Shown here: positions 1 through 8,798 of the stretch, one piece after another
How positions within the stretch are numbered: the first letter of the stretch is position 1
Layout: each line of letters begins with the position of its first letter
DNA from: Streptomyces collinus
Lineage (GTDB): Bacteria > Actinomycetota > Actinomycetes > Streptomycetales > Streptomycetaceae
DNA: 64,000 nucleotides
Assembly: GCF_031348265.1 (NCBI RefSeq)
Contig: NZ_CP133771.1
Location: 8,432,001 to 8,496,000, forward strand
Direction: 5' to 3'
Notes under the pieces: generated by a model
The model's input: the letters and a program-made list of their open reading frames with translations, nothing else
The model's database searches: none
What the model was told of the DNA's origin: nothing
Translations under genes and position numbers: made by a program

Positions 1-566
1 ACACGGTGGCGCAGGCCCGGCGGCAGCCACTGCGCCAGCGGCGTGCGCCCCCGGTCGTCGGTGCTCATCGCCTCGTGGACGACCACGTGGATGTGCCATC
101 CGCCGCGCACCGCGTTCCTCAGCAGGCGGCGGATCTCCTTGTCGTCCTTCGGCAGCGGGTTGATCTCCCCCGGGACCAGGCGCGTCGCGGCGTCCTGGTC
201 CCAGGCAGTGTCCGGCTCCTGCGGCCAGAACAGGCCGGTGGGGGAGGGCCACGCGTGGTCCCACGGCTGCTCGGCCTCGGCGACCAGCATCCACTCCTGC
301 CCGGCGCCTTCGCCCACGCCGGGTTTCAGGCTCAGCCGGGCGCGCACGGTCACGCCGTCGCCGACCCGCCAGCGGGCTTCGAAGACCCGCTCCGCAGGCC
401 CGGTCTCGTCTTCGGGCAACTCCAGAAAGTCGTCGATGGCCTGACTGTCCTTGCGCTGCTGGAGCGAGCGCCGGAGAACGTCTTCCGCGTCACCCGGGGC
501 GTGGCGGCCGCGCGCCGGCCACACCGTGGCGGGAGTCATGGAGCGGACGGTGAGGGAGGTCTGCAT
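1..566 (-). CDS. hypothetical protein, 3' end outside window
   Basis: An open reading frame on the minus strand begins at an ATG ending at 566 and runs off the left edge without a stop, giving 188 visible residues. It begins MQTSLTVRSMTPATVW and its codons show the strong G/C third-position bias of a real gene. I see no recognisable domain, signal peptide or membrane segment. The visible part is rich in Trp and acidic residues (for example LFWPQEPDTAWDQD), suggesting a soluble globular protein. No clear ribosome binding site precedes 566, so a start at 574 (other frame) or 539 cannot be excluded. Function unknown. Confidence 0.7.
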   Translation of the reverse strand, partial: MQTSLTVRSMTPATVWPARGRHAPGDAEDVLRRSLQQRKDSQAIDDFLELPEDETGPAERVFEARWRVGDGVTVRARLSLKPGVGEGAGQEWMLVAEAEQPWDHAWPSPTGLFWPQEPDTAWDQDAATRLVPGEINPLPKDDKEIRRLLRNAVRGGWHIHVVVHEAMSTDDRGRTPLAQWLPPGLRHR

Positions 567-953
567 GGGTCCATCTATGAGCGGGGGTACGTGCGTCTGC
601 CAGTATCGTCGCCGCAGGCCCACGGGTGCTACCCGGGGTCGCACCCCGCCGCGGGCGGCGGTGGGGTATGTGTCCACGAGCCTTCACCTCCCGGGTCGGC
701 CGCGGCGTGCGCCGTCGGTCATGCGCACCGCCTACCCGTGCCGGCCCGTGCCATGTGACACAAGGACGGCCGTGTGGGGCGGTCGTCCGGCGTGATGGGG
801 CACCGGGCAGCGCGATCCGGCACCCGGCGGCGCTCCGGAGTGGTGCCGGGGGCACGGGATGTGCGCCATGCGCGCGGGGTGTGCGCGCCGCGCGCGCATC
901 GGGAGGGCTCACGCGTGGCCCGTCCGCCACGCCGTCCCGACAATGGTGCGCAC
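567..953. other. non-coding gap
   Basis: I find no credible gene in this stretch. It contains alternating purine-pyrimidine CG-rich tracts around 855-900 and lies between the start of the left-edge gene and the terminator of the decayed regulator. All open frames across it lack codon bias and ribosome binding sites. Confidence 0.5.
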
Positions 954-996
954 GAGCAGGGCCCGCCCACCATCCGCATCGGGGCGGGTCCTGCTC
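954..996 (-). terminator. strong hairpin downstream of decayed regulator
   Basis: A 15-bp stem (954-968 with 982-996) pairs GAGCAGG-G-CCCGCCC with GGGCGGG-T-CCTGCTC, with one G-T wobble and a 13-nt loop. It lies just beyond the stop codon of the minus-strand regulator fragment at 1021 and is typical of an intrinsic terminator in high-GC DNA. Confidence 0.7.
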
Positions 997-1020
997 GCTC
1001 CGCCATGCGCAGGGCGCCGT

Positions 1021-1430
1021 TCAGCGCTCCCGGTCACCGGCGGAGTCCGCCGCCTCGAAACCGGTCGCCGCCCAACTGGCGAGGAAATTCAGCCGCTCCT
1101 CGTACGCGGTGCCCGGCTCGGCGGTGTAGAGGGTCAGGGCGTGGGCCTCGTGGGCGGAGACGGGCAGGTCCAGGGGCTGGTAGGTCAGTTCCAGGAAGCC
1201 CGCCTCGGGATGGTGGAAGCGCTTGACCCCGCCGTGGTGGATCCGCACGTTGTGGGCGGCCCATCGGGTGCGGAACTCGTCGCTGACCGTGGACAGTTCA
1301 CCCACGAGCTCGCGCAGCGCCCTGTCGTGGGGGAAGCGGCCCGCCTCGGCGCGCAACAGCGCGACGGTCGTCCTGGCGCCGGTGTCCCAGTCGTCGAAGA
1401 AGTCGCGCGAGCCGGGTTCGAGGAAGGCCG
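1021..1430 (-). pseudogene. C-terminal fragment of MmyB/XRE-family regulator
   Basis: Read on the minus strand, the last ~135 codons match the ligand-binding C-terminal half of the MmyB-like XRE regulators: FLEPGSRDFFDDW, then ALLRAEAGRFPHDRALREL, a WAAHNVR motif, the KRFHHPEAG strand and LYTAEPGT near the end. The family is normally about 280 residues with an N-terminal helix-turn-helix. Here homology stops at about 1430 and the remaining upstream frame, about 175 bp to the divergent dehydrogenase gene, cannot encode an HTH. The DNA-binding half therefore seems deleted. Such regulators usually sit divergent from the oxidoreductase they control, which fits the intact dehydrogenase next door. 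The reading frame continues open to 1692, so a fusion protein could in principle be made, but I regard it as a remnant. Confidence 0.75.
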
Positions 1431-1603
1431 CCGTCGGCACCGCCATCGCCGCGGTCACGCTGATCCCCACGATCGCCATCGCCGTCGTCCAGCGACGCCT
1501 GCCCACGGCGTCCAGCGGTGCGGTCGTCCACCGCTCAGCACCCGAAAACGCCTGAAACCCCACGTCAAGATCCATATCCGGCTCACAACCAAGGAGTGAA
1601 CCC

Positions 1604-2626
1604 ATGCGCGCTGCTGTTCTGCATGCCCCCGGCGACATCCGGGTGGAGGAGATAGCCGACCCGAAGATCACCGCACCGACGGACGCCGTCATCCGGCTGA
1701 CGGCCGCCTGCGTCTGCGGCTCGGACCTGTGGCCCTACCGCGGCGTCGAGACCCTCGACGGCCCCCTGCCGATGGGGCACGAGTACGTCGGCGTCGTCGA
1801 GGAGGTCGGCGGTGACGTCACGAACGTCAAGCCCGGCCAGTACGTCGTCGGCTCCTTCGTCGCCTCCTGCGGCAGCTGCGAGATCTGCCGCTCCGGCTAC
1901 CCCTCCTCCTGTGTGCACCGCGTGTTCATGGCCCAGGTCGGCACCCAGTCCGAGCGCGCCCTGATCCCGCACGCCGACGGCACCCTCGTCCCCCTGCCCG
2001 GCACGCCCGACGCCGCCCTGATCCCCGACCTGCTCGCCGCCTCGGACGTGCTGGGCACCGGATGGTTCGGCGCGGTCGCCGCCGAGGCCGGCCCCGGCAG
2101 GACCGTCGCGGTCGTCGGCGACGGCGCGGTCGGCCTGCTCGCGGTCCTGGCCGCGCGGCAGCTCGGCGCGGAGCGGATCATCGCGATGAGCCGGCACCAG
2201 CCGCGGCAGCGCCTCGCCCGCGAGTTCGGCGCCACCGACATCGTCACCGAACGTGGCGACGAAGGTGTGGCGAAGCTCAAGGAGCTGACCGGTGGCCTCG
2301 GCGCCCACTCCGTCGTCGAAGCGGTCGGCACTCAGGAGTCCATGCAGCAGGCGGTCCGCTCCGCCCGGCCGGGCGGGCACGTCGGTTTCGTGGGCGTCAA
2401 CCACGACGTGGCCCTCAGCGGTGAGGAACTCTTCTTCTCCCAGGTCCACCTGCACGGCGGCCCCGCCCCGGTGCGCCGGTTCCTGCCCGAACTCATCGAC
2501 CTGATCTGGCAGCGGAAGATCAACCCCGGCAAGGTCTTCGATCTCGTCGTCCCGCTCGACGAGGCCGCCGAGGCCTACCGGGCCATGGACGAGCGCCGTG
2601 CCGTCAAGGCCATGCTCACGCTGTGA
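1604..2626 (+). CDS. zinc-dependent alcohol dehydrogenase (MDR family)
   Basis: This 340-residue protein is a medium-chain dehydrogenase that should oxidise or reduce an alcohol/aldehyde with NAD(P). The catalytic zinc ligands are visible (C38 in CVCGSD, H59 and E60 in GHE), as are the four structural-zinc cysteines C89, C92, C95 and C103 in SCGSCEICRSGYPSSC. The nucleotide-binding Rossmann motif VVGDGAVG lies at about 170-177. AGGAG at 1592-1596 precedes the ATG at good distance. It is divergent from the decayed MmyB-type regulator that probably once controlled it, so its present regulation may be altered. The substrate is not evident. Length is normal for the family. Confidence 0.92.
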   Translation: MRAAVLHAPGDIRVEEIADPKITAPTDAVIRLTAACVCGSDLWPYRGVETLDGPLPMGHEYVGVVEEVGGDVTNVKPGQYVVGSFVASCGSCEICRSGYPSSCVHRVFMAQVGTQSERALIPHADGTLVPLPGTPDAALIPDLLAASDVLGTGWFGAVAAEAGPGRTVAVVGDGAVGLLAVLAARQLGAERIIAMSRHQPRQRLAREFGATDIVTERGDEGVAKLKELTGGLGAHSVVEAVGTQESMQQAVRSARPGGHVGFVGVNHDVALSGEELFFSQVHLHGGPAPVRRFLPELIDLIWQRKINPGKVFDLVVPLDEAAEAYRAMDERRAVKAMLTL

Positions 2627-2748
2627 CCGAGCCCCTGACCGGGCTTTGACCCGGGCCCCGCTGAGGGCTCCTCAGGCCTGACCAGGCGGGGTCCGGGTAC
2701 ACGGTCCGTGCACGGGATGGTGTGGACGGAGGAGAGGGGACCGGGGGA

Positions 2749-3180
2749 GTGTCGGTGAAGGCGATGGGCTGGGCGCATTCGTTCCGCATGTCCGAAGGCG
2801 TACGCGCAGGACGGGAGTGGACACGCAGGCGTCTTGAGTCCCTGCCCTGGGCCGCTGCCGAGCCGGACACGGTGGACGCCATCGTGCTGGCGGTGTCGGA
2901 GCTGATCACCAATGCGCACATCCACGCGCACAGCGACGCGCACCTCGTCCTGACGTGGGACGGCGACTGCCTGCATGTCAGCGTCCACGACGAGGACCCG
3001 ACGCTGCCGCGCCAGCGTGATCCGGAGCCGGGCGAGGTCTCCGGCCGCGGGGTGTCGATCGTGCGCAAGCTGGCCGACGAGTGGGGGATGAGGTGCCAGC
3101 GGCACGGCAAGACGGTGACGGCCTGCTTCCGTCCCGCTGACCCCGACCCCGACCCCGGCGCCGGTGAGGCCCGCTCCTGA
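2749..3180 (+). CDS. RsbW-like ATP-binding protein (HATPase_c_2)
   Basis: A protein of about 143 residues of the anti-sigma / serine-kinase ATPase type common in Streptomyces. The N box is seen in VSELITNAHIHA and the G1 region in DEDPTLPRQRD followed by GRGVSIVRKLADEWG, near the C terminus. Such proteins bind ATP and usually hold or phosphorylate a partner (sigma factor or anti-anti-sigma), but no partner gene is adjacent. The start is ambiguous: GTG at 2749 is preceded by GGAGGAGAGG, and GTG at 2755 by GGGGGAG; the frame is open back to 2722. A small membrane-protein gene follows 12 bp after its stop and is probably co-transcribed. Confidence 0.85.
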   Translation: MSVKAMGWAHSFRMSEGVRAGREWTRRRLESLPWAAAEPDTVDAIVLAVSELITNAHIHAHSDAHLVLTWDGDCLHVSVHDEDPTLPRQRDPEPGEVSGRGVSIVRKLADEWGMRCQRHGKTVTACFRPADPDPDPGAGEARS

Positions 3181-3192
3181 AGGAGAAGCGTC

Positions 3193-3555
3193 GTGTACCT
3201 GGCACGCGGGTCGAGTGACGACCCCTACCTCTGGCTCTGGGTCCTGGGCGCTGTCGCGCTGTATGCACTGATCAGCTACGCACTGGCGTACCGCGCCCGT
3301 GCCCGGCGCGGTTCCACGCATCCGGCCCATGACGCCCTGCACGACCTCAAGGACCGGGAGGACCCCCAGCCTCCCGAGAACCGCTTCGTCAGCCGCCTGA
3401 TCATGCTGTCCGGAGCGGGGCTCACCGGCCTCGTCGCCTACCTGACCGGTGGCGCCGTGCGGGTCCTGACCGTCGCGCTCACCGCCGTGGCCGCGGTGAG
3501 CGTCTGGGCGTACTACGACCACCGCACGGAAACGCGCGCGGCCGCCCGGCGATGA
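3193..3555 (+). CDS. small membrane protein, unknown function
   Basis: A 120-residue protein with a GTG start preceded by AGGAG (3181-3185) that touches the preceding stop codon, so it is likely translated in the same operon as the ATPase. Three hydrophobic segments are visible: about 12-32 (LWLWVLGAVALYALISYALAY), 70-86 (IMLSGAGLTGLVAYLTG) and 90-106. A charged loop rich in R, H, D and E (residues 34-60) separates the first two. No named domain is recognised. Its pairing with an anti-sigma-type ATPase might indicate a membrane signal input, but that is inference. Confidence 0.75.
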   Translation: MYLARGSSDDPYLWLWVLGAVALYALISYALAYRARARRGSTHPAHDALHDLKDREDPQPPENRFVSRLIMLSGAGLTGLVAYLTGGAVRVLTVALTAVAAVSVWAYYDHRTETRAAARR

Positions 3556-3561
3556 CGCGGG

Positions 3562-3596
3562 CCCGGGCCCCCTCGCAGCTGCGGCAGGGGCCCGGG
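3562..3596. terminator. bidirectional terminator
   Basis: CCCGGGCCCC (3562-3571) pairs with GGGGCCCGGG (3587-3596) around a 15-nt loop that itself contains GCAGCTGC. It sits between convergent genes ending at 3555 and 3601 and probably serves both. Confidence 0.75.
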
Positions 3597-3600
3597 AGCG

Positions 3601-4557
3601 TCAGTCGCTCTCGGGGTGCGTGCCGGGCCCGTGCACGCCGGGCGACAGCGGGGTGGGCGACAGCGCCGAATCCTCCTCGCCCGGCTCCAGCAGGGTGTCC
3701 GCGGCGCCGACGATGAGGGGATCGGGTGTGCCGACCGCCTGCCGGTCCTTGCTGGCGTAGTCCACGCGCGACAGCAGACTGCGCATGGTCTCCAGCCGGG
3801 CGCGCCGCTTGTCGTTGCTCTTGACGACGGTCCAGGGGGCGTGGGCGGTGTCGGTGGCCCGGAACATGTCCACCTTCGCCTCGGTGTAGTCGTCCCAGAG
3901 GTCCAGGGAGGCCAGGTCGGTGGGGGAGAGCTTCCACTGGCGCACCGGGTCGACCTGCCGGATCGCGAAGCGCGTGCGCTGCTCGGAGCGCGACACGGAG
4001 AACCAGAACTTCACCAGCAGGACGCCGTCGTCCACCAGCATCCGCTCGAAGGCCGGGCACTGGTCGAGGAACAGCTCGTACTCGTCCTTGGAGCAGTAGC
4101 CCATCACCCGTTCCACGCCGGCCCGGTTGTACCAGGAGCGGTCGAAGAAGACGATCTCCCCGGCCGTCGGCAGATGCGCGATGTAGCGCTGGAAGTACCA
4201 CTGGCCCACCTCGCGCTCGGTGGGCTTGTCCAGGGCGACCACGCGGGCGCCGCGCGGGTTGAGCCGCTCGGTGAACCGCTGGATCGTGCCGCCCTTGCCC
4301 GCCGCGTCACGCCCCTCGCACACGACGACCACGCGGGCACCGGTGTCCTTGACCCACCGCTGCAGCTTGAGCATCTCTATCTGCAGGATGCGCTTGGTCC
4401 GCTCGTACTCCTTGCGGCTCACCTTGCGGTCGTAGGGGTAGTTCTCCCGCCACGTCCGGATGGGGCGTCCGTCCCCGTCCAGGACGATCGGCTGCTCTCT
4501 TCTGCTGGTGTCGACGGTCAGCCCGTCCAGCAGCTTGTCCGCGTCTTCGGCGCTCAT
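3601..4557 (-). CDS. ppk2: polyphosphate kinase 2
   Basis: A 318-residue enzyme of the PPK2 family, which transfers phosphate between polyphosphate and nucleotides. The Walker A loop GRDAAGKGG is at about 82-90, and the lid/Walker B region FFDRSWYNRAGVERVMG at about 137-153. The trailing block RQWKLSPTDLASLDLWDDYT and the WTVVKSNDKRRARLE motif are also characteristic of one-domain PPK2 proteins. ATG at 4557 is chosen over GTG at 4560 because GGGGAG lies 7 nt upstream. The C-terminal ~45 residues are a low-complexity acidic/proline tail. The gene stands alone, convergent with the small membrane protein. Whether it favours ADP or GDP cannot be read from sequence. Confidence 0.93.
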   Translation of the reverse strand: MSAEDADKLLDGLTVDTSRREQPIVLDGDGRPIRTWRENYPYDRKVSRKEYERTKRILQIEMLKLQRWVKDTGARVVVVCEGRDAAGKGGTIQRFTERLNPRGARVVALDKPTEREVGQWYFQRYIAHLPTAGEIVFFDRSWYNRAGVERVMGYCSKDEYELFLDQCPAFERMLVDDGVLLVKFWFSVSRSEQRTRFAIRQVDPVRQWKLSPTDLASLDLWDDYTEAKVDMFRATDTAHAPWTVVKSNDKRRARLETMRSLLSRVDYASKDRQAVGTPDPLIVGAADTLLEPGEEDSALSPTPLSPGVHGPGTHPESD

Positions 4558-4773
4558 CACTCGACTCCCCGTTCGGCTCGCACCCGCAGGTCAACGGTCT
4601 CACGTGTGCCCCGCCTGGCCCGTCCCATGTGAGCTCGCGGCCGGACGCCGGTGCCACACCGTCGTGGACGGCGTAGCCTCCTACCGGTCGCCGTCTCGCT
4701 CATACCGCGTGACGAGCCGACCGCGCTGACGCACGGCCTTTTGTGGAAGACCAGTTCCCGGCGAAAGGACCCG

Positions 4774-6321
4774 ATGAGGGTGTCGAGCATGCCCCGCACC
4801 AGCTCCCCCGTCACCAACCCCGTGATCCCCGGCTTCCATCCGGATCCGAGCATCTGCCGGGCCGGCGAGGACTACTACCTCGCGTGCTCCAGCTTCGAGT
4901 ACTTCCCCGGCGTACCGGTATTCCACAGCCGGGACCTGGTGCACTGGACCCAGATCGGCAACGCGCTCGACCGGCCGGGCCAGCTGCGCCTGCCGCCCGG
5001 CACACCCTCCTCCGGCGGCATCTACGCCCCGACCCTGCGCCACCACGACGGGCGTTTCTGGCTGATCGTCACGAACGTGAGCGGCGACGGGAACCTGCTG
5101 TTCACGACCACCGACCCGGCCGGACCCTGGTCCGACCCGATCCCGCTGCCCGGCGTGCACGGCATCGACCCCGACCTCGCCTGGGACGACGACGGCACCT
5201 GCTGGTGCACCACCGCCGGGGTCGGGCAGATCCGCATCGATCCCCGCACGGGGGAGACGTTCGGCGAACGGCGACCTCTCTGGTCCGGCGCCCCCGGCGC
5301 CAAGGCACCCGAGGCGCCGCACCTGTACCACATCGGCGACTACTGGTACCTGCTCATCGCCGAGGGCGGCACCGAGCGGTGCCACGGCGTCTCGATCGCC
5401 CGCGGACGCAGCCCGCAGGGCCCCTTCGAGCCCTGCCCCGCCAACCCGGTCCTGACCCACCGGGGCACCGACCACCCCATCCAGAACACCGGCCACGCCG
5501 ACCTGGTGGAGGGCCCGGACGGCTCGTGGTGGATGGTCCTGCTCGGCGTCCGGCCGCACGGCGGCACGCCGGGCTGGCACGTACTGGGCCGCGAGACCTT
5601 CCTGGTGCCGGTGACCTGGTCCGAGGGCTGGCCGGTGGTGGGAGAACTCTCCACCGTCCTGGTTCCGCCCCCGTGGCCGCTGCGGGAGCCCGCGGCCCCG
5701 CCGGTCCGGGACGACTTCGAATCCGGTGAACTCGCCCCCGCCTGGATCTCGTTGCGCTCCCGGCCCGCGGAGAACTGCACCACGAAGGAACGGGCCGGCT
5801 GGCTGAGCCTCCGCGCGGCGGGCGAGTCGCTCGACGACCCCGAGGTCACCTTCGTGGGCCGCCGCCAGCAGCATGTCTCGTGCCGCGCGCGGGTGCTGGT
5901 GGACCCGGCGGAGGGGCGCGGAGGCCTGGCCGTCCGTCTCGACGAGGAGCATCACTACGAGATCGAGGTGACGCCGGGCGAGGTGCGGGTCCTGACGCGC
6001 GTCGGCCCGTTCCGCTCGCAGGTGGCCTCCCGTGCGACGGCCGCGGGCCCGGTGGTGCTGAGGATCGGGACGGCGGTCACCGGGCAGGTCAGTGACGCCC
6101 GCCAGGGGCCGGACACCGTCTCCCTCGGCTTCGAGGACCCGCAGGGCGCCTTCACCGAACTCGCCGCGCTGGACGGCCGGTACCTGTCCACCGAGGTCGC
6201 CGGCGGTTTCACCGGCCGTGTCATCGGCATGTACGCCGCTGCGGGCACCGTCCACTTCGACTGGTTCGACTACGAGCCGACCGGCCCCGACGGGCCGGAC
6301 CGGACGGGCTCCGCGGACTGA
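4774..6321 (+). CDS. GH43 beta-xylosidase / arabinofuranosidase
   Basis: A 515-residue family 43 glycoside hydrolase. The N-terminal five-bladed propeller shows the catalytic triad: D24 in FHPDPS (base), D132 in HGIDPDLAW (pKa modulator) and E180 in KAPEAPHLY (acid). From about residue 310 a beta-sandwich follows (DDFESGELAPAWISL onward), the GH43_C2 concanavalin-like domain of XynB-type xylosidases. There is no signal peptide, so it acts in the cytosol on imported xylo- or arabino-oligosaccharides. The ATG at 4774 has AAAGGA upstream; an ATG at 4789 is also possible. It is monocistronic. Xylosidase versus arabinofuranosidase activity cannot be separated by eye. Confidence 0.92.
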   Translation: MRVSSMPRTSSPVTNPVIPGFHPDPSICRAGEDYYLACSSFEYFPGVPVFHSRDLVHWTQIGNALDRPGQLRLPPGTPSSGGIYAPTLRHHDGRFWLIVTNVSGDGNLLFTTTDPAGPWSDPIPLPGVHGIDPDLAWDDDGTCWCTTAGVGQIRIDPRTGETFGERRPLWSGAPGAKAPEAPHLYHIGDYWYLLIAEGGTERCHGVSIARGRSPQGPFEPCPANPVLTHRGTDHPIQNTGHADLVEGPDGSWWMVLLGVRPHGGTPGWHVLGRETFLVPVTWSEGWPVVGELSTVLVPPPWPLREPAAPPVRDDFESGELAPAWISLRSRPAENCTTKERAGWLSLRAAGESLDDPEVTFVGRRQQHVSCRARVLVDPAEGRGGLAVRLDEEHHYEIEVTPGEVRVLTRVGPFRSQVASRATAAGPVVLRIGTAVTGQVSDARQGPDTVSLGFEDPQGAFTELAALDGRYLSTEVAGGFTGRVIGMYAAAGTVHFDWFDYEPTGPDGPDRTGSAD

Positions 6322-6337
6322 GGACGGGCCCGGCCGC

Positions 6338-7078
6338 TCAGAGGGCGGTGCCCGTCTCCTCGGCCAGGGCCCGCACGAGGCGGTCCTGGAACGCCTCGTC
6401 GTGAACGGCGCGATGCGGCTGCAACCGCCGGCCGTGGTACCAGTACCCGCCGGCGGTCAGGGCCTCCGGGTCGTCGCTCGACGCCAGCCACTCCTGCGTC
6501 TGGTGGCCGAGCTCCAGGTCGTCCGGCGCGCTCGGCCCGCCCATCCTCGTCGGTACCCAGCCGGGGTCCACGGCGTTGCTCAGCACTCCGGGGCGCAGCC
6601 GGGCCACCGCGGTCGCCAGGGTCGTCACGAAGAGCTTGCTGTCGGCGTACGACCCGGGGCTCCCGCCCCGCCAGTCGACTCCTTCCAGCGACGACGGGTC
6701 CCCGCCGAGGTGCGAGTTGCTGCTCAGGTACACCAGCCGGCGCGGCCCGCGCAGCAGGGCGGTCAGCAGATAGGGCGCGACGATGTTGACGGGCATGACC
6801 GCCCGTCCGCTCCACACTCCGGCATTGTGGATGACGGCGTCGAGCGGCGGCGATGCCTCCAGCTCCTCGGCGACCCGCCGCACGGCGTCACGCTCGGCGA
6901 GGTCGCCCACCACGATCTGTGCCCCGCGGTCGGCGAACCGGCCGAGCGCCGCCGCCCGCTCCTGGTTCCGGGCGTGCACCACCACGTCGTGCCCCGCGGC
7001 TAGCAGCGCCTGAGCCGCGGCCCGCCCCAGCCCGTCCGCGGACCCGGTCACCAGGATCCGGCTCCGTGCTCCTCGCAT
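6338..7078 (-). CDS. SDR family oxidoreductase
   Basis: A 246-residue short-chain dehydrogenase/reductase with the nucleotide-binding motif TGSADGLG near the N terminus (residues 11-18), the NAG motif in VIHNAGVW, the catalytic Ser in YLSSNSH and the YADSK catalytic Tyr/Lys motif. The start is well supported by GGAAGGAGG upstream of the ATG. It reads convergent to the xylosidase, 16 bp after it. The substrate is unknown. Some similar actinobacterial proteins are annotated as light-dependent protochlorophyllide-reductase-like SDRs, but nothing here indicates pigment synthesis. Confidence 0.9.
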   Translation of the reverse strand: MRGARSRILVTGSADGLGRAAAQALLAAGHDVVVHARNQERAAALGRFADRGAQIVVGDLAERDAVRRVAEELEASPPLDAVIHNAGVWSGRAVMPVNIVAPYLLTALLRGPRRLVYLSSNSHLGGDPSSLEGVDWRGGSPGSYADSKLFVTTLATAVARLRPGVLSNAVDPGWVPTRMGGPSAPDDLELGHQTQEWLASSDDPEALTAGGYWYHGRRLQPHRAVHDEAFQDRLVRALAEETGTAL

Positions 7079-7181
7079 GAGACTGCCTCCTTCCGCCGGA
7101 TCGCGCCCCGCGAGGAGACACGCACCGGATCACACGGCTGTTGGGCCCGGGCACCCGACGTGGCCGGTCGAACGCCGGCTC

Positions 7182-8558
7182 TCAGTAGCCGACGCGGAAG
7201 GTCGCGTCCTGCCGGTCGGTCGTCGTGGAGACCGGGTCGATGCGCAGAGCGTAGTCGGCGTGGCGGATGTAGCGGGTCGGGTTGTTGTGCGACCGGAACG
7301 AGGACCAGGTGGCGTCCGCCAGGCCCGCCGTGCGGTGGAAGGTCGCGTCCGCGGCGAACGTCGACGTGTTGTCGTCGACGTCGAGGCGCAGCGCGTAGTT
7401 GTAGTGCCGCAGGTAGCGGGTGGGGTGGTTGACGGACCGGAAGGAGACCCCGGAGCTGTCGGCGAGCCCCGGGACCAGGGTCCACAGGGAGTCCTTGTAC
7501 GGCTCGATCGGGTACGCGTCGATACGGCCCAGGTAGTCGGCGTGGCGGACGTAACGGGACGGGAAGTTGTAGGACTTGAGCCGGTTCCAGGCCGGCGCGC
7601 CCCACTTCGCGAGCAGGTTGTCGTACTCGGCCGTGGTGATCGTCGCGATGCCGCAGTGCTTGGAGTTGACCGGCTGCGTGTACGTCCGCTGGTCGAGGGC
7701 CGCCCAGGTGCCGGAGGCGAGGCTGGTGGACTGCCAGGCGTAGAACACACCGTTGGGCGTGTAGGTGTCGCCCCACAGCCACCAGGTGCCGGAGGTCAGC
7801 GACTTCACCACGGTCGGCGCCTCGGTGCCGCCGTGCGCCACGCCGGTGCCGAACTCGGTGAAGCTGCCCGGGTTCAGGGTGGTGGATCTGGCGCCCACCA
7901 GCGTCTGGTTCTTCTTGAAGTAGAGGTAGTTGTAGCCGTTCACGCCGACGGCCATGTCGCCGTCGATCACGTCGTAGCCGGGGTCGAAGAACACCTGCGG
8001 GGCGGAGGCGGTCACGAAGTCGGTCGTGTAGTTGACCATGATCACGTTGTGGCCGCTGGAGTTGACCGAGGAGTAGATCACCGCGTACTGCCGCCGGCCC
8101 GCGTCCCAGAACGCCTCGGGAGCCCAGCTGTGGGTGGCCATGTCGTGCAGCTTCAGCCGCCGGTAGCCGGTGAAGGTACGGAGGTCGGCCGAGTCCCAGA
8201 CGTGGATGTACTGGCTGTTGTAGTTCCAGTCGGTGCCCTTGAGGTCGGTGGCGAGCACGACGAAGGTGCCGTCCTGCTTGCGCATCAGGAAGGGGTCCCG
8301 CAGCCCGAGCGCCCCGGCCGTGGGGGTGACCAGGGCGTTGTTCTGGTTCAGCGGAGTCCAGTTGAGCCCGTCGGGGCTGATGGCGAGGTGCAGGCCGTAG
8401 TCGGTGCCGTCGCCGAGTTTGGTCGACTCGGTGAAGTAGACCATCGCGTACGCCGAGTCGGCGGCGTGCGCGGTGCCGCTGCCGAGGGCCAGGGCGAGCG
8501 GCACGGCGGCGCTCATGCCGAGGAGCCCGCGGCGGGAGAGGTGGGGGTTTGCGCTCAT
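7182..8558 (-). CDS. secreted GH43-like arabinofuranosidase with AbfB domain
   Basis: A 458-residue exported protein. Residues 1-33 form a Tat signal (SRRGLLG, then a hydrophobic stretch ending AHA). A five-bladed propeller follows (about 35-315), with motifs such as THSWAPEAFWD and GGTEAPTVV where GH43 clans place the acid. The C-terminal 140 residues are an AbfB (CBM42) beta-trefoil with three repeats of the SxxxPxRYxRHxxYxxRID type, which binds arabinose side chains. The true start is ATG at 8558 (GGAG 6 nt upstream), not the in-frame TTG at 8570. It probably releases arabinose from arabinoxylan or arabinan outside the cell. A palindrome at 8677 may be its operator. Confidence 0.88.
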   Translation of the reverse strand: MSANPHLSRRGLLGMSAAVPLALALGSGTAHAADSAYAMVYFTESTKLGDGTDYGLHLAISPDGLNWTPLNQNNALVTPTAGALGLRDPFLMRKQDGTFVVLATDLKGTDWNYNSQYIHVWDSADLRTFTGYRRLKLHDMATHSWAPEAFWDAGRRQYAVIYSSVNSSGHNVIMVNYTTDFVTASAPQVFFDPGYDVIDGDMAVGVNGYNYLYFKKNQTLVGARSTTLNPGSFTEFGTGVAHGGTEAPTVVKSLTSGTWWLWGDTYTPNGVFYAWQSTSLASGTWAALDQRTYTQPVNSKHCGIATITTAEYDNLLAKWGAPAWNRLKSYNFPSRYVRHADYLGRIDAYPIEPYKDSLWTLVPGLADSSGVSFRSVNHPTRYLRHYNYALRLDVDDNTSTFAADATFHRTAGLADATWSSFRSHNNPTRYIRHADYALRIDPVSTTTDRQDATFRVGY

Positions 8559-8676
8559 CTTGGTCTCCAAGGAGGCGAGGGTGCCGGACTGCCGCTCTGC
8601 CGGGCGGAGTCGGGGAGGGCCGGTCCCCTGTTCAGCTTCGGGAGGGGCTGCGCTTCACCGCACTCGATCGATATAC

Positions 8677-8689
8677 CGAACGATGTTCG
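8677..8689. promoter_or_regulatory. 13-bp palindrome, candidate operator
   Basis: CGAAC-GAT-GTTCG is a perfect 5+3+5 palindrome about 120 bp upstream of the secreted arabinofuranosidase start, preceded by ATCGATATAC. Its form suits a dimeric LacI- or GntR-type repressor. The identity of the regulator is unknown. Confidence 0.45.
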
Positions 8690-8798
8690 TGTTGCCGGAT
8701 GGGACCGTAGGGCCGCCGCAGCGCCACCGTCAATACTCGTGCTCGCCCTGCCGTGAACGCGGGGTCTGCGACCGCTCGCTTCGTGCCCTATGAGGCTG

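Noticed and set aside
6..758. Long plus-strand open frame at the left edge
   Set aside because: It is the antisense shadow of the minus-strand gene ending at 566; it lacks a ribosome binding site and has shadow-type composition (Arg/Pro/Gly runs).
855..900. Alternating CG-rich tract as Z-DNA or origin element
   Set aside because: Such tracts are common by chance at this base composition and no supporting elements are present.
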